Part shown: positions 21,750-33,523 of the stretch, one piece after another
Position numbering within the stretch: position 1 is the first letter of the stretch
Layout of the letters: every line of letters starts with the position of its first letter
Source of the DNA: Antedon mediterranea
Taxonomy: Eukaryota > Echinodermata > Crinoidea > Comatulida > Antedonidae
Length of the DNA: 64,000 bases
Assembly (NCBI RefSeq): GCF_964355755.1
Contig: NC_092673.1
Coordinates: 1,245,001 to 1,309,000, forward strand
Direction of reading: 5' to 3'
Translations under genes and position numbers: made by a program
Notes under the pieces: generated by a model
What the model saw: only the letters and a program-made list of their open reading frames with translations
Databases searched by the model: none
Told to the model about the DNA's origin: nothing

Positions 21750-21878
21750 TAAAGCTCTGTCTACACTATCAAACTTTATTTGACAAAGAAATGTGATGTG
21801 CCCATATCATATCACTACCATATTTGAGCACATCCCACTTTTTTGTCCCACTAGTTTGATAGTGTAGACAGAGCTTTA
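21750..21878. mobile_element. MITE family A, copy 8 (well preserved, short)
   Basis: Left TAAAGCTCTGTCTACACT, right AGTGTAGACAGAGCTTTA: essentially perfect inverted termini over ~25 bp. Downstream of the SLF2 stop, in the 3' UTR region. Confidence 0.85.
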
Positions 21879-22298
21879 ATACCATATCTAAATTCTATAA
21901 AAGAAAAAAGAATTCTATAAAATTATAAGAAACAGAAGAACCATTCTATATATTCTAAATAAATTCTATAGGAATATGTTGTTGTACTTTTATATAAACA
22001 CCATAGAGCTCTATAAAATGTTCTATAGATTCTATTGAAAACTTTTATAAGGAAAGGTTAATACGTTTAGGCTCAGTTTAACTGGGTCAGTAGGTGACCT
22101 ACCCATCAATGTTAATAATTGACCAATGAAACCAATTTACCAAGGTAAATAGCTACGCCTGAACCAGAGAATACCTCCCTGCCTGAACTCACCCAATGTT
22201 ATATTAACACATGTTACAGTTTTTCTCACATTGTTCATTTTTAAAATTTGCACCGTTGATATTGATTGCCATGGTTTGTAGAAAACTACTTTATCTCT

Positions 22299-22494
22299 AA
22301 TGCTCTGTTTATCAAACTATGTGATAACAAAATGTGATGTGCCCATATTTGGAAATAATGATGTCATATCACTACCATAATTGGGCATATGACTACCATA
22401 TTTGGGCATATGACTACCATATTTGGGCATATTACTACCATATTTGGGTACATCACACTTTTTTGTCAAACTAGTTTGATAGTGTAGAGCTTAA
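22299..22494. mobile_element. MITE family A, copy 9 with four internal units
   Basis: Left TAATGCTCTGTTTATCAAAC, right GTTTGATAGTGTAGAGCTTA; the internal unit ACTACCATATTTGGGCATATG repeats about four times in minus orientation. Just upstream of the alternative exon at 22547. Confidence 0.75.
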
Positions 22495-22546
22495 CACCTG
22501 TTATTGTTTTTTTCTTCACATTGTTTTTTTTCTTGTTCTTGTTCAG

Positions 22547-22798
22547 TTTGATGTTTCCACATATGTTTGCGCTAACCTTAATGACACGCCAGTTGAGCAT
22601 TTGATTGAATCCAAAGACTCTGATGTTGAATCGGCAGACGATGATGATAATGATGATGACGATAATGATGATGACGCGGCGATGGAAATCCATTGTCAAA
22701 GTGTTTCAAGCATTGATTGCAATGAGGCATTGATAAGTGATACGTCACATGAAGAAGCAAATAATACTAAGACAGTTTTGATTTGCGACGACCTTTGA
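22547..22798 (+). CDS. SLF2: Candidate alternative terminal exon B of SLF2
   Basis: A pyrimidine-rich acceptor (TTCTTGTTCAG) precedes an open frame in phase 0, the phase required after exon 19875-20027. It encodes FDVSTYVCANLNDTPVEHL, a very acidic Asp-rich run (ESADDDDNDDDDNDDD) and ends LICDDL at TGA 22796-22798. Its acidic character resembles the start of exon A (GNIDSDEEEDVGYEE). Splicing would replace the 460-residue Ser-rich tail by 83 residues. Evidence is splice consensus, phase and composition only. Confidence 0.45.
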   Translation, partial: FDVSTYVCANLNDTPVEHLIESKDSDVESADDDDNDDDDNDDDAAMEIHCQSVSSIDCNEALISDTSHEEANNTKTVLICDDL

Positions 22799-23870
22799 CC
22801 TAGGAACACGTTATCTCAATGAGATGGTGCATCCTCACTTGGCTACATTTTTGCCAAATTCGAGATCGAGGCAATGAAATATGCGTAATTCCTAGGTTGT
22901 ATCAAATCAAATGATTCCTAAAACTTCATTTGATTAAGCCTTCATTATGTCTATGCTAACAACAACCTATTTCATGCATAGGTTATTTAATCATTTTAAC
23001 AGAAACTTAAAACAAATTATTTATATTATTTATTTAATATGAGAACAATTTTTCTTTTATTTGTTCTAAATTTTTATTATATTTATTATTTATTTATTTT
23101 ACATCACATGCAATAATGAACACTAAGCCTGTCTCTAATCTTGCATATATTATTAATGATTGAAAACTATTTGTTAATCATTTAATAATATTGCAACCTT
23201 CAATAAAATTCTTTTTTTCTCCTTTTTAATTTATTATACTATGTATAAAACATAATAATAACAATAATAATAATAATGTTTTTAATTTTTATTAAATTGG
23301 TATGCATGTGTAGATGTTGGTATTTATTAGTATATATAGTTGACCCATAAGGGCTTATTGGTATAGAAGTAGAACGTATGGGTGCTTTGGTTTTCAACAG
23401 TCTTGGCACCTTATTCTTAGGCATGTTAACCTCACTTTATTTCTCAACACATTTTTGGCAGATTTTAAGTCCAGACCAACGCCACAATATGTATAGATCG
23501 TACTTTAGGCCATCAGATTGAAAGCACTCTGTATATATGCTATTAAATATTTAATGCTAAACTCTACAGTATTTAAAGGTAGTTAAATATATAAAGTAAT
23601 TTATATAATATATATGCATGTGCCTGCAAATTTATATATACATACTTGCTTACATAATAATACAAGCTGATACTACTGTATATAGCGGGATTCATTATGA
23701 TACATTATTTTGCCGTCATATTAAATCTTAAATCTTTTTACTGTCCAATTTTGTTAAAGGTGAAAACAGGGTTCCACTGTAAACAAGCCACTAACCATGT
23801 TATATTTATGTACTACATTTTTATTTATTAAATTTCTTATAAAAACTAAGTTTGTAATTAATTTTTTCAG

Positions 23871-23930
23871 TTAAAATTTATCAAAGAAGAAGACTTTATT
23901 GTTTTGGAAACTATGAAGTTGGAAGAATAA
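23871..23930 (+). CDS. SLF2: Candidate alternative terminal exon C of SLF2
   Basis: Acceptor AATTAATTTTTTCAG precedes 19 codons in phase 0 (LKFIKEEDFIVLETMKLEE) and TAA. The stop overlaps an AATAAA signal (23926-23931), followed by a G/T-rich stretch (TGTTGTGTGTGTCC), making a compact 3' terminal exon. Could follow exon 19875-20027. Unconfirmed. Confidence 0.4.
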   Translation, partial: LKFIKEEDFIVLETMKLEE

Positions 23931-23931
23931 A
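23926..23931 (+). terminator. Distal polyadenylation signal overlapping a stop codon
   Basis: GAATAAAG: the TAA stop of candidate exon C is inside AATAAA. A strong G/T-rich downstream element lies at ~23948-23961, typical of a plus-strand cleavage site, so transcripts of SLF2 may extend to here. Confidence 0.5.
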
Positions 23932-24000
23932 GTGTTTTTAAATAACTATGTTGTGTGTGTCCACTATGTTTAAACAGTAGTGACAATCAACTTTTTAAAA

Positions 24001-24600
24001 TTCAATAATTATGCGATAATATGGCTATATATGCGCATATATTGTGTTATCATCATCTTATAGTGCCATAGTAACTAGTTATGTCAAAAAATAAAAGGGT
24101 TGAAATTTACCTATTTTTCGAAAATTTCCCAGAGTACAGGGATTTTTTCCAAAAAATGGCCAAAATATCCACTTTTTTAAATTCAATAATTATACGATAA
24201 TATTGCTATATATGTGCATATATTGCATTATTATCAACTTATAGTGCCATAGTAACTAGTTAGGTCAAAAAATAAAAGGGTCGAAATTTGCCAATTTTTT
24301 TAAAAGTTCCATGTCCTATAGTACAGGGATTTTTCAAAAAAATTGCGAAAATATCCACTTCTTTAAATTCAATAATTATGCGATAATATTGCTATATATG
24401 TGCATATATTGTGTTATCATCATCTTATAGTGCCATAGTAACTAGTTATGTCAAAAAATAAAAGGGTTGAAATTTACCTATTTTTCGAAAATTTCCCAGA
24501 GTACAGGGATTTTTTCCAAAAAATGGCCAAAATATCCACTTTTTTAAATTCAATAATTATGCGATAATATGGTCGAAATTTGTCAATTTTTTGAAAATAT
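24001..24600. repeat. ~183-bp tandem repeat, three full copies and a partial one
   Basis: Units start with TTCAATAATTATGCGATAAT at about 24001, 24182, 24368 and 24549. Each contains ATAGTGCCATAGTAACTAG, AGTACAGGGA and AAAAATGGCCAAAATATCCA. The fourth copy breaks off. Satellite-like, non-coding. Confidence 0.9.
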
Positions 24601-26521
24601 AGTGCCACAGTAAACAGTGTAGTCTTTTTTTCAATAGTACAATATATACAATCAATCAAAATATAATCCATCATCATATTCACATACTCATAAAATATTT
24701 AATGATATTCGTCCTTATCAAGTCAATCTATCCTCATTATCAAATACAATAGAGAAGAGTCAGAAAACAAACAATTGTGTACAAAAAAAGGGCTTTATTA
24801 ACATGTATGAAAACATTTTTCTGTTTTTATTTTGTAACTTGGCTAACTATTAGCCAAAAGTTCATGAGAAATATCACTCATAATAAAATTCAAATTATTA
24901 AAAGTCTAACTCTAAAAAGTCTATCGGTATATTAAATAAAACAAGCTTTATAACCGTAGCATCTTTGCCTACAATTCTGTTTAAACTAATCAAATAATAA
25001 GGTCTATAACTAAATATCAACAAAATATAACATTAATAACATTGTGTAACTGTTTAAATGTTGAATAAGTGCTAGGAAGGTTTGCCATATATGTGTTTCC
25101 GAAAGGAAATCAAGTTGAGAATATCTTGACGTTTTCGTTCTTACGCTACAATCTGGAGAATGCAGTTATAAAATAAACATTAACAGCCTTCTATTACGCA
25201 TAATAATCAATAACATTATTGGCGAATAGAAGCCACAAAACAATACTCAATTCACACAAATGTAACAAATTGTTACATCTCACACACCATGGACCTAATT
25301 ACAGGTCCATGCCCACATGCTAGTTTTTGTACGGTGAAACCTAAACACTGCAAAAAACCAATTCATTTTAAAAAGTTACATGCAATCATTACAGACATTG
25401 CTTAGTAAAGATTACAGACTTGGTCTGAACATGTTTTCTTTGGAACAAAAACGCTTTAATTTTTGTACCAATATATGTTACTGTTTGAAATAGTTTTAAT
25501 ACGTGTGAATCGAGTACAAAACTTTAACAGAGAGTACTATCAGGGAAGAATGAAATTATACTCTTCCCTGGTAATATACACTATTTTCAGGTATAAACTC
25601 TCCACTACATTACATTACAAATTTGATATAGCGCTCTCAGAATGAAACCGTGATCAAAAGCTCTGTACATTGAAATTATGACGTTTTTAGTTGACGCTTC
25701 AGACAGAATTGACACTGGAAGATATTTCCATACCAGTGGACCCGAGATGCCAAAAACCTGTCAGCAAAGGTTCTCCTGGTTGTTGTGGGAACTTCTAGCT
25801 TACAGGGATCGAGGCCAGACTGCTCTCCATTAATTTCACTTGATCACAAATGTTATTTATCATATTTTATCAAAAACAGTATTATTAATGGGAATAAACT
25901 TTCCCCCTGAGAATATTATCCGGTATTTTACAACGGAATATTTTCTGTATTGCTGAACGCATATTATGTATTTGTATCATTTGTATTAGAAAGAATATTA
26001 AAGAAAAATTAATTAATATTACTGGATATGACACACTTGATGACTTTAAATGCCAAAAAAAAATACAAAGTGAAAATATATAAAACCTGAAACATAACCA
26101 TATAACGTAGAACATTGTGTTGGTGTATACAGTATATACAATTGTTCTTTCTCTTAAAAAAAAGGTAAATAGTGATGAGTAATTTACACACAAGAGGTTA
26201 CTAATCATGACTCATGTATGTAAAGTGTTGTCTCACAATTTGTTTTCTCATTTTACAATTGTGTTTTCTACAAATCTAAATCAAATCTAAATCAACTGAA
26301 GCTTCCATTATACAACCTACTGTACTCAACATAAATATTTAAAAACTACAAAATCTAATTTGAAAAAATAAAACCTAATTTATACTTTGCCTAAATAAAT
26401 AAATATTCAAACTGAATTTTTGGAAAAAAAACGTGGTTTATTGATTGCAATAAGATAAAAAAAAGTGTATTAAAAACTCAAAGTGAGATATTTCCCCAAA
26501 GTATTTCCTAGTTGTTTTCAC

Positions 26522-26622
26522 TAAAGCTCTGTCTACACTATTGATAGCGATATGTCATCATGTCCATATATGGGAACATTGCATTTTTTGTCACATAAAG
26601 TTTGACAGTGTAGACAAAGTAT
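26522..26622. mobile_element. MITE family A, copy 10 (internally deleted)
   Basis: Left TAAAGCTCTGTCTACACT, right AAGTTTGACAGTGTAGACAA; only GATATGTCATCATGTCCATA remains of the core. Confidence 0.7.
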
Positions 26623-26925
26623 AGGATATTTTTTACCATTTTCCTTTAGCCTAAACAATGAATGGTGAATACAGCCACTGGTTCATTTAGGATTGTACTG
26701 GCATTAAAAGCATACTAAATAACCATAAAGGCAACCCAAATCTGTTCTATAATTACAGTACACATATTGTAATCACAATAATAACATAGTTATGTTATAA
26801 AAATGTTGATAAAAAGTAGTGTTAAACCATTAATCTGTAGGAAACCAGCAACGTGGAAATAAATCAAGAAGCCTACATAAAGTTAGGTCACATATTTATT
26901 ATTGTAATACAATACAATATTAAAC

Positions 26926-27065
26926 TTGGTTCAAACGCATTGAGATCCGAGGGGAGAAAACATTGGATACCCAATTTGGTTCAATGAAATGGAGTCGGAG
27001 GGGAGAAAACATCGGATACCCAATTTGGTTCAATGAATTGGAGTCGGAGGGAAGAAGACATTGGA
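26926..27065. repeat. ~50-bp tandem repeat, ~2.7 copies
   Basis: Repeated GGATACCCAATTTGGTTCAA and GGGGAGAAAACAT with a 50-bp period. Non-coding. Confidence 0.8.
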
Positions 27066-28906
27066 ACAGGAATGTCAACAGTATGATGAGCATATATTTA
27101 CATTATTTACTATCAAATAACACATTGAGTTATCGTTGAATTTAATTAATACAAAATAATGGCATTTAAATACACCTAGATCTACAATAATTACAGTATA
27201 ATTACACTAAGAGTTGAAACCAACTCAAATCTTGGCACCATTAGCAGTTTATTTACAAGAAAGGCATTAACCCCAAAGATAAAAAAAAAACATCCTTATC
27301 TCACAATGGTAGTGTCCATTGTGAATGTTTCATGTTCTTATTTTATTGTTTGTTAAAAAAAAGGGAAACAGAATTTTGATTTTCATGCCAGGTTATGCGG
27401 GTAATTTGTGAGAACATTTCGTATAAAAACTATATTGTATAGATGCTACGATTATAACCCAAAAAGGCATGGATAAAGTCATACACTGTACATATTAAAT
27501 TGATTGAGTGCCAAAATATTAATATATTAAGTAGAATGTATTAGAATAACAACCCGAAAGTTCAATCATTACTCCACGGTTCAATGGATCGGAATTAACT
27601 GTAGTGTTTTATAATTTACTTAAATTTATTTGAGTTTCGCTTCATTTATTTCCTTCTTGACGCAACAATATTAAAATTGTCACTTTATGTTATGTACATA
27701 TTGAGACAAATGTATTGTAAATCAAAAGAATTTTTACTATTTATAAGAAATTGTTTTGTCAAGTAAGACAAAAACCTCCGTGCAGAGGACTTGATGAGCT
27801 GATCCCTGAGTGACCTTTAACCTTATCGTTTCATGCATATATTAATAGGTGGTTAGTGTATGCCTATTGGCTAGCAAGCTGTTAACATGGTTTGCTGTTA
27901 ATACTTGGGTACTAAAGCTAACTGTGGTATTCCTATTTCAAGGCCAACCTAGCCATTGGCTGTTGTAGGCCTTTTTGAAGACTTGAAGGTTTAGAATGTT
28001 TGTAGAGTAATGCCAAATATCTGAATCAATGAATGTCTTTTCCTTTGGTTTTAATCATGGTATTCTGTCTTGTCCCTGAGATGCTGATGAATATTAAATT
28101 ATAGGTTTCTCCAAAACTAAAAGATATAAAAATTGCATTTGGTTATAATTTATGTGTGTCAAAGACATCGAATATATATACTGATTCATTCATAACATCA
28201 ACCATAGATATTTACAAAAAGGCAACCATTCATTCATACCATGGAGTAAAGAATTACTCCATGTTCATACAAAAAATACAATAACTTTACAAAAAACATA
28301 GTGTTAAAAAATGAAACTACAACAAAATGTTTTGTAATACTGTAATGTAACAATTATTCATTTTAGTAAAAAGAAACAACACTGAAAAAAAAAGTGGATT
28401 TATAAATGATAAGAATTTTGAAACCTGTACGATACTTTCCATCGCTTGTTCTGTGCTTCACAACGTGGTCCTCTTTAATTTCTGTTTTTATAATGTTAAT
28501 TCGTTATTCATTCATAAATATAAAAAAAAATAAAAGAAAATAAAAGAAGTAATGATATCCGAATCTGAAAAAGAAAGCAAAAACTCATGAAAATATAATA
28601 TATACATACAGTATGTATACACTATACATGCTTCTCTATGCGTTTGTATTCATGTACAGTACATACTGCCCTGTAAACACATAATTCATGTTCAACTTCT
28701 TTGTGTGAAATCAGTAGGCCTATGTGAATATCCATGTTTGGTACTTATGTGTGTGTTTTCACAATGCAGGTTAAAACGCCCATGTCATACAACATTACAG
28801 TAACTTACTAGAATCAATGAACAATATTCATGGGGACAGAGTGAACATGGAGTAAACTCCATGGAGTGAACCATAAACATGGATTACTTGAAAGCTTTTG
28901 CCAATG

Positions 28907-29007
28907 TAAAGCTCTGTCTACACTATAAAACTTTATGTACACTACAGTATATAGGCACATCACAATTTGTTTTGTCAAACTAGTTTGATAGTGTAGACAG
29001 AGCTTTA
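28907..29007. mobile_element. MITE family A, copy 11 (short)
   Basis: Left TAAAGCTCTGTCTACACT, right AGTGTAGACAGAGCTTTA; internal minisatellite missing. Near-perfect termini. Confidence 0.8.
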
Positions 29008-29036
29008 GTCCTCATTCTAGTTCTACCCAGAATGTT

Positions 29037-29215
29037 GTGAGTTTTTATATATACTGTATATAATATAAATCCAAAGGCAAATTACTGAAAAAAATCAGTG
29101 GTCGGATCTCATTGGAGATACAAAAAAAAAAGCGAAAAGCTAAATCAAAACGATAAGTAAAACAGCCAGAAAAGTTAGCAGAGCTTTCGGGCAACACTAG
29201 CCCTTCATCAGTGCA
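29037..29215. repeat. Dispersed repeat related to 41110-41255
   Basis: AAATCCAAAGGCAAATTACTG, then GGATCTCATTGGAGATACAA and AGTAAAACAGCCAG, also found at ~41110-41255 in the ARM/SPRY gene. Two copies only; family unknown. Confidence 0.6.
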
Positions 29216-29512
29216 AGTGAAGGAATTTGGATAACGTCATACTGTATAATTGAATGAAAATGAGACATATTTATAATACAATCTAAAAGATTGACCTGAA
29301 GACAAACATTTATAATGTGTTGTTTAAAATAAAACAAAGAGACAGTTTGAAACATTAACATTAATACATAGAATATAAATTTAAAAATTGTATAATAATT
29401 TTGATGTTGTTTAAAAATGTTATTATATGTTATTAAAATCCGACGGTACTTATTCTTTGCTACTAGTCTAATAGTCTATACTGTTTCCTTGAATGAATTG
29501 TAGTGCTGTGGC

Positions 29513-29546
29513 TCACCCTACTGTGTAGACAGATTTCAAACTTGGC
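29513..29546 (-). CDS. Candidate alternative last coding exon of PWWP2A/B
   Basis: Minus strand: acceptor CTTTCTTTTCCAG, then G CCA AGT ... to TGA (29515-29513). Phase fits the two bases left by candidate exon 34920-34876; the encoded end would be RPSLKSVYTVG. Short, so chance matches cannot be excluded. A rival terminal exon with the same phase begins at 29956 and stops at 29880-29878. Confidence 0.25.
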
Positions 29547-29593
29547 CTGGAAAAGAAAGATATAGATAAGCCATTAGTTTTTTCTTACAGCAA

Positions 29594-29749
29594 CTAAAGC
29601 TCTGTCTACACTATAAAACTAGTTTGACCAAAAAAAAGTGTAATGTGCCTAAATATTGTAGCGATATACTTAAATGTGGTAGTGATATGACATCATCATG
29701 TCTATATATGGGCACATCACATTTTGTTGTCACATGAAGTTTGATATGT
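29594..29749. mobile_element. MITE family A, copy 12 (right end decayed)
   Basis: Left TAAAGCTCTGTCTACACTAT, core AAATGTGGTAGTGATATGAC; right end only AAGTTTGATATGTG. Confidence 0.7.
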
Positions 29750-30002
29750 GTGTATATATAAATTGACATTATATTTGAAATATTTACAAGAATTAAAGGT
29801 TATTATATGGAAATGAAATATTAGTTTAGTTGTAAATTATTTTCCACTTGTGTCCTAAATGTTTAGTTTAAATAAAACTATAGGTAGGAACTAAATAACT
29901 GCTGATTCCCTTGACCTTTGACATTCTTGTAATGGTACATATTCATTCTTGTTAACCTGAAAAAAAAAATGGATAAAAATTATTAAAATAATACATAATT
30001 AT

Positions 30003-30180
30003 GATAACTGAGTGGTTAGGACACTCGACTATCGTACAAAAAGTCCCGGGTTCAATTCATGATAAGAACAACTCCCAGTCTACGTGAGTACTGTTTTGTA
30101 CTTGGTTGAAAAATACTAGGTAAGGAAAGGAACCGGCCTTGCTTGCAAATACAGGCTAGGCTTGCTATTTGTAGTAACTA
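30003..30180 (+). repeat. tRNA-derived SINE-like element
   Basis: A tRNA-like head has an A-box-like ACTGAGTGGTTAGGACACTC and a B box GGTTCAATTC (30049-30058) at tRNA spacing, followed by a non-tRNA body (CTACGTGAGTACTGTTTTGT). This is the classic layout of a SINE. It directly precedes the 73-bp array. Confidence 0.5.
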
Positions 30181-30243
30181 CTACAACAAGGTCTACTCAT
30201 TCACCACATTCAGAAGGAATAGGACACATCTTTGCTCAATTAA

Positions 30244-31346
30244 ATTATAATAGTATCTATTGCACGCCATTTGACCCACAATCGTCTAACCAAATGACAA
30301 GAATATATCTAGGTGTGTTATAATACTGTCTATTGAATTCCCTTTGACCCACAATTGTCTAATCAAATGACAAGAATATATCTAGGTGTGTTATAATACT
30401 GTCTATTGAATGCCATGTGACCCACAATCGTCTAACCAAATGACAAGAATATATCTAGATGTGTTATAATACTGTCTATTGAATGCCATGTGACCCACAA
30501 TCGTCTAACCAAATGACAAGAATATATCTAGGTGTGTTATAATACTGTCTATTGAATTCCCTTTGACCCACAATTGTCTAATCAAATGACAAGAATATAT
30601 CTAGGTGTGTTATAATACTGTCTATTGAATGCCATGTGACCCACAATCGTCTAACCAAATGACAAGAATATATCTAGGTGTGTTATAATACTGTCTATTG
30701 AATTCCCTTTGACCCACAATTGTCTAATCAAATGACAAGAATATATCTAGGTGTGTTATAATACTGTCTATTGAATGCCATTTGACCCACAATTGTCTAA
30801 TCAAATGACAAGAATATATCTAGGTGTGTTATAATACTGTCTATTGAATGCCATGTGACCCACAATCGTCTAACCAAATGACAAGAATATATCTAGGTGT
30901 GTTATAATACTGTCTATTGAATGCCATGTGACCCACAATCGTCTAACCAAATGACAAGAATATATCTAGGTGTGTTATAATACTGTCTATTGAATGCCAT
31001 GTGACCCACAATCGTCTAACCAAATGCCAAGAATATATCTAGGTGTGTTATAATATACTGTCTATTGAATGCCATGTGACCCACAATCATCTAACCAAAT
31101 GACAAGAATATATCTAGGTGTGTTATAATACTCTCGATTGAATGCCATGTGACCCACAATTGTCTAATCAAATGACAAGAAAATATCTAGGTGTGTTATA
31201 ATACTGTCTATTGAATGCCATGTGACCCAAAATTGTCTAATCAAATGACAAGAATATATCTAGGTGTGTTATAATACTGTCTATTGAATGCCATGTGACC
31301 CACAATCGTCTAATCAAATGATTGACAAGAACATATCTAGGTGTGT
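30244..31346. repeat. 73-bp satellite-like array, ~15 copies
   Basis: Unit begins TTATAATACTGTCTATTGAA and contains GACCCACAAT and AAATGACAAGAATATATCTA. Two main variants alternate (AATTCCCTTTGACC with TGTCTAATC; AATGCCATGTGACC with CGTCTAACC), suggesting higher-order duplication of pairs. End units are more diverged. Non-coding. Confidence 0.95.
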
Positions 31347-33452
31347 CTTGTATTAAATACTACCGTTAGTTAGCTTTTTGAAATGCTTACTACTGACTGA
31401 AACTATATTATGAGATAAATAACAAAAAATTATATTTTATTTGATCGATTTAAAAAACAAAAAAAAACTAGAGGCATAAGTGCATAATACCATCAAATGT
31501 AAAGTACATAAAATTTCCATACAATATATATTTTTTTCTTTTTTTTTCTTAATGCTGTGTGTGATTGATATAGGCAAATTTGAATACAGCTAAAATAGAC
31601 ATGAGTAGTTTTATGATTCTAAAAAATTTTTAGTGGTTGGACACCCAGTTGGTACTAAAAAAAAAAATACAAGGGCGTCGGTTCAGGAGAACCAGCAACA
31701 CAAAAACCCCACCAGCCCAGAGAGGAGACAAGGCTGTGTATCTTGTATCATGAGTACAATTCCCATATGGAAGGATTTGTATCTCATCTGCTACACCTCT
31801 ACGATCCTCTAGGTCATGGGACAACTAGAACTAGAACAAAATTATGTCACGCTTTTAATTTTAAGCTCACAGTCATATAATATTTCAGATATTTATGATT
31901 TTGTTTTGAATATCATGCATGAATGAGTTTTTATAGCAAGCATGTGCTAAAGAAGTGAAGACGGATTGATCTTTTGTATTAATATAAGCAGCCTGATCAT
32001 TGTTTACATGGAGAAGAACACAAAGAGAGCTCTGCAGCCTTTGTGCCTCATGTTAGTACTCAGCTGCTCATAGTTAAGCATGAATGAAACTTTAAATTTG
32101 ATCAGGAAGCCATACCTGAAGCCTTCTGGGTTTAAATGGCAGGACTTTTAAGTAAAAATGTTTGCGCATGAAACAATTCCAATCATTTTTTATCAATTGT
32201 TTATAATTGTACAGTAATCCAATAAATTCTATATGAAAAAATACAATATCAAGAAGTGATAAAATACAGTAATAATTGTATCAAAATGCTTTGTAAATTA
32301 TACACCATGAAAGTCAATGAATTCTATAACAAATAGAATGTTTTATACTACAATATAGTGAGTATATATGCATGTGGTGGGGCATTTACTTGAGGACAAA
32401 AATAAAGGCCCTAGGGTGTGGCTTTATTTGAACAAATACAGTATACATACAGTATCCAAAATGCATTCTAGTCCTATCAACTTATGTTGTAGGCTACATA
32501 TTTTTATTTCCATAATGCCAACATAGTTATTTTTCTGTTGAGCTATGTACAGGTACACACTGTACTATCCCTACACATGTTTTCTATGTCTGTCATATAA
32601 TAACCCATATGATTATACATTATTTCTAGATATGGGTGATACAGTGTTTTGCTGTTTTTCTTTAAAAAGTTGCACTAACTGACTCTCTCTGATTTCCACC
32701 ATATAATAAAGACAAGTATACCTAATACAGGTTGTTCTGAATCACAAATTGCTGAGCCCAGTTTGTCAACTAACAATACATAGAGCATCATCACATCAAG
32801 TGTTATACAGTAACTGTAATAAGACTTATTTATGTCATTTTTATCACTATGGGATAACAAAAATAATAATATGACATAACAGAAAATATCAAGAATCCAG
32901 GTAGACCTATGCTAGGCCACCTGTGTACAATATCGCAGTGGATGGATGGTTTGTAACGGGGTGGGTTACAAGAGGCATGTTTTTAAATTGGGATTCAAAC
33001 CTGGATTTAGCAAACTGGATATGATTTTACCATGGAGGTATGAAACCTTCATATTGTACCTAAAACCTCAATTTAGCCTAGGCCAATTACTGTTGAGTAC
33101 TCAAGTGATTACTCTACCACAAGACATTCCAAAATAATGAGTAATCGAGCAACAAGGTTAATGACTTTAAACTATAATAATGTGCATGTATCATGTGCAT
33201 TATCAGTCGTTTTACTTGTGCTTTACTAATTAAGCACAGGGCTGTTATTATTATTGACATTGTTGTTAGTCACAATTTATCTCTAAAATATACCATAATA
33301 AGTACAGTTGTTAAATATGTGGGGGAGTTTTATTTTCAAAACAATGATTAAAATTGAATACATGTGTGTGAGTCTTTAATTAAGAATTATTACATTACTG
33401 AATACCACAAGAAAAGCAGACAAAAAAGTTCACTTTCGATCTATATGAACAC

Positions 33453-33523
33453 GTGTCTATGACGCAACGGTAGCACGTCTGTTTCCAGATGAGAAAGTGC
33501 ACGTTCAAATCATGTTTTGGTCA
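33453..33523 (+). pseudogene. tRNA-Trp-like pseudogene
   Basis: GCAACGGTAGCACGTCTG (D-arm and A box), anticodon loop with CCA in CTGTTTCCAGATGAG, and B-box region ACGTTCAAATC followed by TTTTGGTCA closely follow eukaryotic tRNA-Trp(CCA). The acceptor stem does not pair (GTGTCTA against the 3' end) and the T-stem is weak, so it is judged a decayed copy or SINE head rather than an active gene. Confidence 0.55.

Larger units (their letters stand above)
24601..29512. other. AT-rich region without confident genes
   Basis: No long open frame with splice support on either strand. Contains MITE family A copies (26522, 28907), a ~50-bp tandem repeat (~26926-27065), and several TTTATT strings (minus-strand AATAAA). 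It may hold distal 3' UTR of the minus-strand PWWP2A/B gene if the candidate downstream exons at 34876-34920 and 29513-29546 are real. Confidence 0.4.

Noticed and set aside
24601-29512. Hidden protein-coding gene in the repeat-rich 24.6-29.5 kb interval
   Set aside because: I checked the longer ORFs on both strands; none has recognisable motifs or paired splice sites, and composition is AT-rich and repeat-like.
30244-31346. CRISPR-like regular repeat array
   Set aside because: Units are contiguous tandem copies without unique spacers, in an intron-containing animal genome; it is a minisatellite.
33453-33523. Functional tRNA-Trp gene
   Set aside because: The acceptor stem cannot pair and the T-stem is weakened; no terminator-like T run follows at the expected place.
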